Source: Variovorax paradoxus (lineage in GTDB: Bacteria; Pseudomonadota; Gammaproteobacteria; Burkholderiales; Burkholderiaceae_C). From it: DNA of 53,463 bases. Where the stretch lies: positions 1 to 53,463 of the forward strand of contig NZ_JAGGNU010000001.1 of assembly GCF_018614915.1 (NCBI RefSeq), given 5' to 3'. This document shows positions 32,947-40,835 of this stretch, piece after piece (position 1 is the first letter of the stretch; each line of letters begins with the position of its first letter). The translations under genes and the position numbers were made by a program. Below the pieces are notes generated by a model. It had not been told where the DNA came from. It did not search any database and saw only the letters and a program-made list of their open reading frames with translations.

Positions 32947-34146
32947 GTGGACCTGAATCTTTCCGCTGAAGAGCGGGCTTTCGAAGCGGAGGTGCGCGAC
33001 TTCATCGCCCGCGAACTGCCGCAGGACATCCGCGAGAAGGTGCGGCTTGACAGGCACCTCGAACGCGATGACTACATGCGCTGGCAGAAGATCCTCGGGC
33101 GCAAGGGCTGGTTCACCGGCGCCTGGCCGCGCGAGCATGGCGGGCAGGCGTGGAGCGCCATGCAGACCATCATCTTCAACCGGATCGCCGGCGAGATGCA
33201 TTGCCCCGAGCTGCAAGTCTTCGGCCCCGCCATGGTGGGCCCGGTGATCTACACCTTCGGCACGCCCGAGCAGAAGGCCGAGCACCTGCCCGCCATTCGC
33301 GACTCCTCGGTCTGGTGGAGTCAGGGCTACTCGGAGCCCGGCGCGGGTTCCGACCTCGCTGCGCTGCAGACGGCGGCGGAGGACGCCGGCGACCACTACA
33401 TCGTGAACGGCCACAAGATCTGGACTTCCTTCGCGCACCATGCCGACTGGATGTTCTGTCTCGTGCGCACGGGCCGCGAGGCCAAGCGGCAGCAGGGCAT
33501 CTCCTTTCTGCTGATCGACATGAAGACGCCGGGCGTCGAGGTGCAGCCCATCCGCATGATGGACGGGCGCCACTACCTCAACGCCGTGTTCTTCAACGAC
33601 GCGAAGGTGCCCAAGCACAACCGGATCGGCGAGGAAGGCCGCGGCTGGACCTACGCCAAGTTCCTGCTGGAGCACGAGCGCGTGGAGAACGCCAACCTGC
33701 GCTTCATCACGCAGGAGCTGCAGAAGCTGCGCCGGGTGGCATCGGAGGTGCGCAGCGACGGGCGCCGGCTGGCCGACGACCCGTCGTTCATGGCTGAGGT
33801 CAGCGCGGTGGAGGTGCAATTCAAGGCGCTGGAGATCGGATTGCTGCGCACGCTGTCGGACATGCATGCCGGTGCGCCGGCCGGGCCGGGCAAGTCGTCC
33901 TTCATCAAGATCCGCGGCACGGAGATCGCTCAGCGCATCACCGAACTGCTGGTGCAGGCCTGCGGGCCCGATGCACTGCGCTACCAGCCCGGCCCGCTGT
34001 TCGGCCACAACGACGACGCATTGATCGGACCAGCGCATGCGCTCGGGCCTGTCGCGACTTATCTTTTTTGCCGTGCGATGACGATCTATGGCGGAAGCAC
34101 CGAGGTTCAGAAAAACATCATGGCCAAGCACGCGCTGGGTCTCTAG
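32947..34146 (+). CDS. Acyl-CoA dehydrogenase, PimC-like large subunit
   Basis: Encodes 399 aa starting at GTG 32947 (GGGAG upstream). Features: LSAEERAFEAEVRDFIAREL, WWSQGYSEPGAGSDLAAL, KIWTSFAHHADWMFCLVRT, GWTYAKFLLEHERVEN and end IMAKHALGL. It is a paralogue of the enzyme at 10343-11539, with long shared blocks. Adjacent to the PimD-like gene, it probably supplies FAD-binding and catalytic residues to a heterotetramer. The stop is 3 bp before the next gene's ATG. Confidence 0.9.
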   Translation: MDLNLSAEERAFEAEVRDFIARELPQDIREKVRLDRHLERDDYMRWQKILGRKGWFTGAWPREHGGQAWSAMQTIIFNRIAGEMHCPELQVFGPAMVGPVIYTFGTPEQKAEHLPAIRDSSVWWSQGYSEPGAGSDLAALQTAAEDAGDHYIVNGHKIWTSFAHHADWMFCLVRTGREAKRQQGISFLLIDMKTPGVEVQPIRMMDGRHYLNAVFFNDAKVPKHNRIGEEGRGWTYAKFLLEHERVENANLRFITQELQKLRRVASEVRSDGRRLADDPSFMAEVSAVEVQFKALEIGLLRTLSDMHAGAPAGPGKSSFIKIRGTEIAQRITELLVQACGPDALRYQPGPLFGHNDDALIGPAHALGPVATYLFCRAMTIYGGSTEVQKNIMAKHALGL

Positions 34147-34149
34147 AAC

Positions 34150-35757
34150 ATGAACGACGACATCGACTACCTTCAGGGCGAAAAGCCGCTTCACGAGTAT
34201 TTGCGCGGGCATGCCCGCCGCGAGCCCGACAAGACGGCACTGGTGTGGTACGGGCGCGAGATCAGCTATGCCGAGCTCGACCGCTACAGCGACGCCTTCG
34301 CCCAGGCGCTGCACGAGCGCGGCGTTTCGAAGGGCGACCGCGTGGCGCTGTTCATGCAGAACTGCCCGCAGTACCTGGTCGCGCATTTCGGCATCCAGAA
34401 GCTCGGCGCGATCGTGAGTCCGTGCAGTCCGATGTTCAAGGCGCATGAGTTCGCCTACCAGGTCGGCGACCTCGGCGCCATGGCGATCGTGGCGGCCGAC
34501 CACCTCGTGCCGATCGTGCAGTCGGTGGCTGACCGGGTGAAGGTGCCGCACGTGTTCAGCGTGCGCTACGCGGACTTTCTTCCGGAGGCACCCACCCTGC
34601 GCGTGCCCGACGACGTCGCCGCGCGCGGGCCGCTGCCTGACGGCACCATCGACTTCCATTCGATCGTGACGCGCGCGAATCCGGTGGCGCCCGCCGTCGA
34701 GCTGTCGATGGACGACGTCTCGCTGATGACCTACACCTCCGGCACGACGGGCATGCCGAAAGGGGCGATGCTGAGCTACCGCAATGCACTCTACAAGACG
34801 GCCGTGGGGCAGGAGATGTTCCGCATCCGCGGCGAGGACGTGATGCTGGCCGTCGCGCCGCTGTATCACATCGCGGGCATGATCTGCGGCGTCACGATGT
34901 CGGCCTACTCGGGCGCAACAGTGGTGTTGCTGAACCGGATGGACCCGCTGGCAGTGCTCCAGGCCATCGAGCGGCATCGCGTGAGCTGGTGGTACGCGAT
35001 GGCGCCGATGCTGGTGTCGACCATGAACGAACCGGGCGCGGAAGGCTTCGACCTGTCCTCGCTCCACACCACCATGAGCACGAGCTTCGGCATCAAGCTC
35101 ACGGAGGAACTCGCCCGGCGCTGGAGGGCCTTCGCCAACGATTGCCTGGTGTATGAGGCGGGCTACGGTCTCTCGGAGACGCACACCAACGACGTGCTCA
35201 TGCCCCGCGATGCGGTGCGCTGGGGAACGAACGGCATTCCGGGCCGGGGCGTCGAATTGAAGATCCTCGACCCCGACGGCCGCGAGCTGCCGATCGGCGA
35301 GAGCGGCGAGATCGCCGTGCGCAGCCGCGGCGTGTTCCATGGCTACTGGAACCGGCCGGACGCGACGGCCGAGGTGCTGCGCGACGGCTGGGTCCACACC
35401 GGCGACATCGGCAAGATGGACGCCCAGGGCTATCTCACCTTCATCGGGCGCGTGAAGGAGATGATCAAGGTATCGGGCTTCAGCGTTTTCCCGGAGGAGG
35501 TCGAGTCCATCTTGATCCTGCACCCGGACGTGGGGCAGGTCGCGGTGATCGGGGTGCCCGACGCGGACAAGGGCGAGGTCATCAAGGCCTTCATCGTGCC
35601 GGGATCGAAGGGGCTCGACCAGGACGAGCTCCTGCGCTGGGCGCGCGACAACATGTCCCACTACAAGGTGCCGCGACAGGTGGAGTTCCGGGACTTCCTG
35701 CCGGCCAGCGGGACGGGGAAGGTGCTGCGTCGGCTGCTGCGGGAGTCGGTTCGGTAG
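34150..35757 (+). CDS. AMP-forming acyl-CoA synthetase (B)
   Basis: Encodes 535 aa; ATG 34150 lies just after the dehydrogenase stop. It has the P-loop YTSGTTGMPKGAM, YEAGYGLSETHTNDVLMP, TGDIGKMDAQGYLTFIGRVK and catalytic Lys in SGTGKVLRR. It has the same organisation and many identical blocks as synthetase A (17044-18705), so the island holds two related activating enzymes, perhaps for different chain-length or oxidised forms of the substrate. Last gene of the transporter/dehydrogenase operon. The following 193 bp (35758-35950) contain no gene and no strong terminator that I can see. Confidence 0.92.
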   Translation: MNDDIDYLQGEKPLHEYLRGHARREPDKTALVWYGREISYAELDRYSDAFAQALHERGVSKGDRVALFMQNCPQYLVAHFGIQKLGAIVSPCSPMFKAHEFAYQVGDLGAMAIVAADHLVPIVQSVADRVKVPHVFSVRYADFLPEAPTLRVPDDVAARGPLPDGTIDFHSIVTRANPVAPAVELSMDDVSLMTYTSGTTGMPKGAMLSYRNALYKTAVGQEMFRIRGEDVMLAVAPLYHIAGMICGVTMSAYSGATVVLLNRMDPLAVLQAIERHRVSWWYAMAPMLVSTMNEPGAEGFDLSSLHTTMSTSFGIKLTEELARRWRAFANDCLVYEAGYGLSETHTNDVLMPRDAVRWGTNGIPGRGVELKILDPDGRELPIGESGEIAVRSRGVFHGYWNRPDATAEVLRDGWVHTGDIGKMDAQGYLTFIGRVKEMIKVSGFSVFPEEVESILILHPDVGQVAVIGVPDADKGEVIKAFIVPGSKGLDQDELLRWARDNMSHYKVPRQVEFRDFLPASGTGKVLRRLLRESVR

Positions 35758-35950
35758 GTCGTTGCTTCTTGGGGCAATCTCGGTTTAGGTGCATTTTGTG
35801 GCGCTGTGTCCGATACCGGCGACGAGCCTTCCTTCGCCTATCGAGCGACCATCATGTCTAGGTTGTCTGGGTCAGATTTGGATAGTAATCACCGGGCCAA
35901 GCGGGTCTGGATGGGAATCTGCACGTAAGCCCTCGTCATCAGGACGAGCG

Positions 35951-36943
35951 TCAGTCGAGTTGCAGGCCCGCCGCCTGCGCTGCCTTGGGCAGCACCGCCA
36001 GCTCACGCTTGAGCACCTCCGCGAAATCTGCGGTGCTGTTGCCGGTGACCGGCGCCACGCCGCCGAGCTCGTTCAACCGCTTGCGGAAAGCCGGTTCGGC
36101 GACGATCTGCGCGATCTTCTCGTTCAGGAGCTTCACCACGGGTGCCGGCGTCTTGGCCGGCGCAACCACGCCGAACCACACGTCGAAGTCCACGCCCCTT
36201 GGCACGCCCTGCTCGGTGAGCGTGGGGATGCCCGGCCACAGCTCGGAGCGGCCGTTGCGCAACACGCCGATGGCGCGCAACTTGCCCGATTGCACGAAGC
36301 CGCGCGCATCGCCCGTACCCAGCAGGCCCCACGCGACTTCGTTGGCCATCAGCGCCTGCACCAGCGGTGCGCCGCCCTTGTAGGGCACGTGCACGAAGTT
36401 GCCGCCCGCGTGCGCGTTGATCGATTCGGAGGCCAAGTGCGACAGGCCGCCCGCACCGGCCGAACCATAGGCCAGGCCGTCCTTGCCGGCTTTCTTGCCG
36501 GCGGCCAGCAGTTCCTGCACGTTCTTGTACGGCGAATTTTCCGGCACGACCAGCAGCAGCGGCGCCAGCGAAACCTGTGCGACCGGCACGAAGTCGGAAG
36601 CGGCGAATCCGGCCTTCTTGTAGATCACCGGATTGATCGACAGCATGCCTGTCAGCGTCATCGCCAGGGTGTGGCCGTCGGGGCTGCTTTGCGCCACGGA
36701 GGTCATTGCGATGTTGCCGCCGGCGCCAGGGCGGTTCTCGACCACGATGGTCTGGCCCAGCTCCTCCTGAAGGCGAGGGCCCAGCATGCGCGCCGCCACA
36801 TCGGTGGCGCCGCCGGGCGGATACGGCACGACGAGTCGGATCGGCTTCGCCGGATAGGCGCTGCCTTGTGCAATCGCTGCGCCGAAGCCCAGCGCCAGAG
36901 ATCCAGCCACGACGAGGTGGCCCATCAGTTTGAAAGTACGCAT
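35951..36943 (-). CDS. Bug/TctC-type periplasmic substrate-binding protein
   Basis: Encodes 330 aa; ATG 36941-36943 has AGGAG six bases upstream. Signal peptide LMGHLVVAGSLALGFGAAIA, then the Bug hallmark YPAKPIRLVVPYPPGGATD, ENRPGAGGNIA and YGSAGAGGLSHLASE. Bug proteins bind carboxylates such as citrate, tricarballylate or aromatic acids. No TctAB membrane partners are encoded nearby, so it may deliver to a transporter elsewhere or act as a sensor, which is common for this family. It is the last gene of the four-gene lyase/hydratase operon. Confidence 0.92.
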   Translation of the reverse strand: MRTFKLMGHLVVAGSLALGFGAAIAQGSAYPAKPIRLVVPYPPGGATDVAARMLGPRLQEELGQTIVVENRPGAGGNIAMTSVAQSSPDGHTLAMTLTGMLSINPVIYKKAGFAASDFVPVAQVSLAPLLLVVPENSPYKNVQELLAAGKKAGKDGLAYGSAGAGGLSHLASESINAHAGGNFVHVPYKGGAPLVQALMANEVAWGLLGTGDARGFVQSGKLRAIGVLRNGRSELWPGIPTLTEQGVPRGVDFDVWFGVVAPAKTPAPVVKLLNEKIAQIVAEPAFRKRLNELGGVAPVTGNSTADFAEVLKRELAVLPKAAQAAGLQLD

Positions 36944-37012
36944 ATTTGCTCCTGATTTTTTGCAGGGAGGAGAGGAAAGGGATGTTTCGGGCTAGGAGGG
37001 AAAGCAGCAGTG

Positions 37013-37894
37013 TCAGTGGCCCGCACCGGCTTCGTAATGGGCTTGCCGTTCCTCGAGGGTATGCCAGCCGATGATGTCCTTGAAGTCCGCCATCGTCGTC
37101 TGTTCGAAAGGCAGATCGTCAAAGTCGCCCGAGCGGCGGCGCGCCAGCTCCTGCAGGTTGCTGCGTACCGTGTGCACCATGCTCAGTAGGCTGGCGATGG
37201 GATAGGTGGCGAAGGCCGCGACATTCTCGATCTGTGCTCGACTCAGCTTCGTCATCCAAGTGCCGGCCATGAGTTGCAGCGACAGGCGGCGACCGCACAC
37301 CTCACGCAACTGGACGAGTTGCTGGTAGCTCGTGAAGGTACGCGAAATGGGTTGGATCAAGTCGGCGCCGGCCTCGGCATAGCGGGCCGCGCGCTCGAGG
37401 GCCTCGCCGGAATCCATTGCGTCGGTGCGCGCGACGATGAGCAGGTCCGCGTCCTGACGCGCGTCCACCGCGGCCTTGATGCGCGTGACCGCCGCCTCCA
37501 TCGATACGACGATCGACTGTGTCGCCGCGGCCGGGCAGCGTTTGGGGCTGACTTGGTCTTCCAGCGAAAGCGCGGCGACACCGGCCTTCTCAAATTCGCG
37601 CACGGTACGCCCGACGTTCAGCACGTTGCCGTAGCCGGTGTCGGCATCGGCGAAGACGGGCTTTCGCACCACATTGACCATCCGATTGACGGTGGCCACG
37701 TTCTCGCTCAGTGTGTACAACTCCATGTCCGGCTGGCCGAGCAATGAGGCGGATATGCCGAAGCCCGTGCTGAAGACGCCATCGAAGTTCGATTGGTCGA
37801 CGAGCAGGGCCGACAAGGCGTCCTGTGCGCCGCCAAACCAGAAGGTCGGCCCGTTGGTGATGCGCTGGCGCAGCGCCTGGCGGTTTGAAGTCAT
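37013..37894 (-). CDS. Isocitrate lyase/PEP mutase superfamily C-C lyase
   Basis: Encodes 293 aa from ATG 37892-37894, with GGAGA upstream. Metal-binding motif FADADTGYGN, then LSLEDQVSPKRCPAA: the Cys of the KRC motif, needed as the acid in isocitrate, methylisocitrate and dimethylmalate lyases, is present, arguing for a lyase rather than a mutase. Next come LIVARTDA and a SLLSM-type end segment. It would cleave a 2-alkylmalate-type product of the adjacent hydratase, giving pyruvate or glyoxylate plus a short acid; 2,3-dimethylmalate lyase is one precedent. Substrate not determinable. Confidence 0.87.
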   Translation of the reverse strand: MTSNRQALRQRITNGPTFWFGGAQDALSALLVDQSNFDGVFSTGFGISASLLGQPDMELYTLSENVATVNRMVNVVRKPVFADADTGYGNVLNVGRTVREFEKAGVAALSLEDQVSPKRCPAAATQSIVVSMEAAVTRIKAAVDARQDADLLIVARTDAMDSGEALERAARYAEAGADLIQPISRTFTSYQQLVQLREVCGRRLSLQLMAGTWMTKLSRAQIENVAAFATYPIASLLSMVHTVRSNLQELARRRSGDFDDLPFEQTTMADFKDIIGWHTLEERQAHYEAGAGH

Positions 37895-37987
37895 CTCGTT
37901 CTCCAGAAAAAGCGTGCCCTTGCCCGAGGCGGGCCGCGGCATAAATGATTGAGAGAAGTTTGCGAGGCGCACTAGGCGCCTCTCGTT

Positions 37988-38524
37988 TCAGGGCGCGTGC
38001 GCCTCGGCGTTGTTCGTTCCCGCGATGCGGGCCTTCAGATAGAGGATCAGACCGCCCGCATCCAGCATGCCGCGCTCGGATGCGGAGAAAGGCTGCAGAG
38101 GCAACTTCTGGCCAGTGCGCACGTTGCTCGCTTCGTTGGTGTCCCAGTTCACTTCCAGCTCGTCTCCTCGTCTGACCGCGGCGCGGATTCCGGGGCAGGT
38201 GACCAGCGGAAAGCCCATGCTCATCTCGCCCCGGAAGAATCCCGGCGAGAACGATTCCGCGATCACGCAAGAGATTCCCAAGTGCCGCATGGCGCGCATG
38301 GCGGGATAGTGCGGATGACCGTAGCCAAAGTTGCGGCCGCCGATCAACACGTCGCCCTTCTGCACAGTGCTGCCAAAGTCGGGCGCGTAGTCGGACATCG
38401 CCAACGCGGCGAGTTCCGAGACGTCGGTGATCTTGATGTTGCGCACACCGATGATGAGGTCGATGTCGTAGTCGTCTTCTTCAAAGACCCAGGCCGCGCG
38501 GCCACGCAGGTTGGCGAGGCTCAT
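37988..38524 (-). CDS. Aconitase-family hydratase small subunit (LeuD-like)
   Basis: Encodes 178 aa from ATG 38522-38524, which overlaps the large-subunit stop (ATGA). It is a swivel-domain protein: RAAWVFEEDDYDIDLIIG, GDVLIGGRNFGYGHPHYPA (the GRNFGxGSSR-like substrate loop, here with Tyr-Gly-His) and ISCVIAESFSPGFFR. It completes the active site of the large subunit. The altered loop (GHPHYPA in place of GSSREH) suggests a substrate other than isopropylmalate. Dimethylmaleate- or citraconate-type hydratases are candidates. Confidence 0.88.
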   Translation of the reverse strand: MSLANLRGRAAWVFEEDDYDIDLIIGVRNIKITDVSELAALAMSDYAPDFGSTVQKGDVLIGGRNFGYGHPHYPAMRAMRHLGISCVIAESFSPGFFRGEMSMGFPLVTCPGIRAAVRRGDELEVNWDTNEASNVRTGQKLPLQPFSASERGMLDAGGLILYLKARIAGTNNAEAHAP

Positions 38525-39810
38525 GCGGCGGCTCCCGCGGCTGTGGCTGCTTCGGCCAGGTAGGGGCGCGGATCGGCGATGCGGCCTTCCAGCGCCGACG
38601 CCGCCACCACGGCCGCGTTGCAGATGTAGATCTCCGAATCGACACTGCCCATGCGGCCCGGCGTGTTCAGCGTGCCGGTGGATACGGCGCGCTGGCCATC
38701 GCTCATCGTTGCGATCCGGCCGAAGCAGTAGTCGCAGCTGGGCGAGCTGATGAAGGCGCCGGCTTCCACCAGGCATTCGATCAGGCCTTCGCGTGCCGCT
38801 GCCACCATGATGGCCTTGGAGGTCGGCACTACGTGCAGCTGGAAGCCGGGCTGGATGCGGCGGCCGCGCAGCACCTCGGCCGCCACGCGCAGGTCTTCCA
38901 GCCGGCCGCTGGCGCACGAACCGAGGTAGCCCGTGTGAACCTCCACGCCGATGTAGTCCTTGAGGTCGCGCGTGTTCGCCGGGCTGGGTGGCACCACGAC
39001 GATGGGCTCGAGCGAGGACACGTCGATGGTCACGATGCGCTCGTAGAGGGCATCGGAATCGGGATGCACCGGCTCCAGATCCACCCTCGAGCGGCCCGCC
39101 ACATAGGCCATGGTCTTCGCATCGGGTGCAATGAGCATGGTGGTTGCGCCCAGGAACATCGCCTGGCCGCAGATGGTCTGCCGGCCTTCGATGCTCAACT
39201 GGTCGATGACGGGACCGCAGAGCTCGACCGCCTTGAAGCAGCAGGAAGCCGGCCCCATCACGCGCACCATATGGTGGAACACATCACGCGCCATCACGCC
39301 GGGCTGAAGGGTGCCGACCAGTTCCACCTTCACGGTGGCGGGGACGGTCATCGTGATGTTCTCCGTCACGAAGGACTCGATCACGCCCTTGCGGGCCCCG
39401 AACGCGAAGGTGCCGAAGGCGCCCAACTGGCTGACGTGGCCATCGAAGTGCACGACAAAGGCGCCCGGCGTCGCATAGCCCAACTCGGCCGCCACTTGGT
39501 GGCCGATGCCTTCGCGCTCGTAGACGGGCACGCCCTGTTCCTTGCCCCAGGCACGGGTAACCTTGTGCAGTTCCTCTTCCTTCGGCGCCGTGGCCGGAAC
39601 CATGTGATCGATGAAGAGGACAAAACGCTCCGGACTGGACACTTTCTCGATGCCGAAGTCCTCGCGCGTCTCCTTGAAGAACACGTCGGTGTATCCGGGA
39701 AAGTCGTAGGTGATCACGAAGTCCGGGCGCGCCGTGATCTCTTCCCCCGGCTTCACGCTCTTCTTGCCGGCGGCGCGCGCCAGTATCTTTTCAGTCATCG
39801 TTTGGGGCAT
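38521..39810 (-). CDS. Aconitase-family hydratase large subunit (LeuC-like)
   Basis: Encodes 429 aa from ATG 39808-39810; a second in-frame ATG lies 12 bp downstream. Aconitase superfamily: MTEKILARAAGKKSVKPGEE, DHMVPATAPKEEE, and the 4Fe-4S cysteines in YLGSCASGRLEDL and SSPSCDYCFGRIA (C...CxxC). It interconverts hydroxy-dicarboxylates through dehydration and rehydration. First gene of the operon with the small subunit, the C-C lyase and the Bug protein. It is divergent from the IclR gene and separated from it by paired operator-like repeats. Not likely a biosynthetic LeuC because no leucine genes are near. Confidence 0.9.
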   Translation of the reverse strand: MPQTMTEKILARAAGKKSVKPGEEITARPDFVITYDFPGYTDVFFKETREDFGIEKVSSPERFVLFIDHMVPATAPKEEELHKVTRAWGKEQGVPVYEREGIGHQVAAELGYATPGAFVVHFDGHVSQLGAFGTFAFGARKGVIESFVTENITMTVPATVKVELVGTLQPGVMARDVFHHMVRVMGPASCCFKAVELCGPVIDQLSIEGRQTICGQAMFLGATTMLIAPDAKTMAYVAGRSRVDLEPVHPDSDALYERIVTIDVSSLEPIVVVPPSPANTRDLKDYIGVEVHTGYLGSCASGRLEDLRVAAEVLRGRRIQPGFQLHVVPTSKAIMVAAAREGLIECLVEAGAFISSPSCDYCFGRIATMSDGQRAVSTGTLNTPGRMGSVDSEIYICNAAVVAASALEGRIADPRPYLAEAATAAGAAA

Positions 39811-39827
39811 GAGCAGTTCCGTCCGAC

Positions 39828-39842
39828 TTCCACCATGTGGCA
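39828..39842. promoter_or_regulatory. Operator-like repeat 1 (TTCCACCATGTGGCA)
   Basis: A 15-bp interrupted palindrome between the hydratase start and the IclR promoter. Its reverse complement matches 39914-39928 with one mismatch. Confidence 0.5.
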
Positions 39843-39843
39843 G

Positions 39844-39873
39844 TTGATAGTTCTCGATGCCTACGACTATATT
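39844..39873 (+). promoter_or_regulatory. Sigma-70-like promoter for the iclR gene
   Basis: TTGATA (39844-39849), 18 bp, TATATT (39868-39873): each box is 5 of 6 to consensus. It lies between the two operator-like repeats. It would place the transcript start near 39880, downstream of the ATG at 39857. Confidence 0.5.
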
Positions 39874-39913
39874 TGCGACACCTTCGATCCCGTTCGGGTG
39901 CAACCCCAATTAC

Positions 39914-39928
39914 TGCCACATCGTGGAA
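39914..39928. promoter_or_regulatory. Operator-like repeat 2 (TGCCACATCGTGGAA)
   Basis: Inverted copy of repeat 1, 72 bp away (14 of 15 positions). It overlaps the proposed GTG start of the IclR protein, so binding here could block its own expression. Confidence 0.5.
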
Positions 39929-40801
39929 ACTAAAAGCAAACAACCCAGCAAGCGCGCGACCGGCGCGGACGCCACTTCCACGCCACTCGAAGCGCGGGAA
40001 CAGAACGCGAGAAGCGGGACCCAGAGCATCGAGCGGGTGGTGGGCATGCTGCGCGTGATTGCTTCGCGCGGACGCCGGGGAATGCGCATCGCGGACGTCG
40101 TCAGCGTCAGTGGTTTGCCGATGTCCACCTGTTTTCGCATGCTGCAGCGCCTAGAACTGGAAGGACTTGTGTATCGCAACCCGCTGACGCGCAAGTACCA
40201 TCTCGGTCCGCTGCTCTATGAACTCGGATTGCTGGCACAGCCGAGCTATCACCTGAGCGAATTGTGTGACGAAGCGCTTCAGGTGATCGCCGACCAGACG
40301 CAGGACACGGTGTACCTGAGTGAGCGGCGCGGCTCCGAATCGATCTGCACGAGCCGCGCGCTGGGTGACTACCCCATCAAGGCCTTGACGCTCGATGTCG
40401 GCATCCGCCGGCCGATGGGGGTGGGCGCAGGCGGGCTGGCGATCCTCAGCGCGCTGCCAGAAGCCGAAGCAGATCGTATCGTCGAGGCCAGTGGCCCGCA
40501 CTATGCGAAGTTCGGCTCCCTGGATCCTGGCTTCGTACGCGCGGCCGTGATCGAAAGCCGGGCCCGGGGCTATTCGTTTCTGGACAGCGCCGCGACGCCG
40601 GGCACGGCAGCGGTGGGCGTCGCGTTCCCGCCAAAGAACCCCATCGCCGCCATCAGCGTGGCAGCCATATCGAGCCGTCTGGGACCCTCGCGGCGCGTTG
40701 AAGTGGCAAAGATCATCCAGAAGCAGGTGCGTGTGATCTGCACGCTGCTTCACTCCCATGCGCCCACATCGGCAGCAGGGCTCGGGAAAAAAGCAACGTG
40801 A
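39923..40801 (+). CDS. IclR-family transcriptional regulator
   Basis: Encodes 292 aa from GTG 39923 (VETKSKQPSK). The frame continues to ATG 39857, but that codon lies inside the predicted promoter, so I prefer GTG; neither has a good ribosome site. Winged HTH: QSIERVVGMLRVIASRGRRG, IADVVSVSGLPMSTCFRMLQ. The effector domain shows YLSERRGSESICTSRALG, RPMGVGAGGLAIL and ISVAAISSRL. IclR proteins regulate acid-catabolism operons. It is divergent from the hydratase/lyase operon and is presumably its controller, acting through the paired repeats at 39828 and 39914. Confidence 0.9.
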   Translation: METKSKQPSKRATGADATSTPLEAREQNARSGTQSIERVVGMLRVIASRGRRGMRIADVVSVSGLPMSTCFRMLQRLELEGLVYRNPLTRKYHLGPLLYELGLLAQPSYHLSELCDEALQVIADQTQDTVYLSERRGSESICTSRALGDYPIKALTLDVGIRRPMGVGAGGLAILSALPEAEADRIVEASGPHYAKFGSLDPGFVRAAVIESRARGYSFLDSAATPGTAAVGVAFPPKNPIAAISVAAISSRLGPSRRVEVAKIIQKQVRVICTLLHSHAPTSAAGLGKKAT

Positions 40802-40835
40802 TCTTCAGGGAGAACCCGCCTTGAGGGATCGAGGC

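Noticed and set aside
32845..35661. Very long open frame (938 codons) on the minus strand opposite the dehydrogenase and synthetase genes
   Set aside because: It mirrors two strongly supported plus-strand genes, is rich in Arg/His/Val without motifs, and is a GC-rich codon shadow.
35758..35950. Possible terminator between the convergent synthetase and Bug genes
   Set aside because: No stem with a following T-run could be found by eye, only weak GC repeats.
38521..39810. Annotating the hydratase large subunit as leucine-biosynthetic LeuC
   Set aside because: No leuA or leuB nearby, an altered substrate loop in the partner subunit, and a catabolic operon with a C-C lyase and Bug protein.
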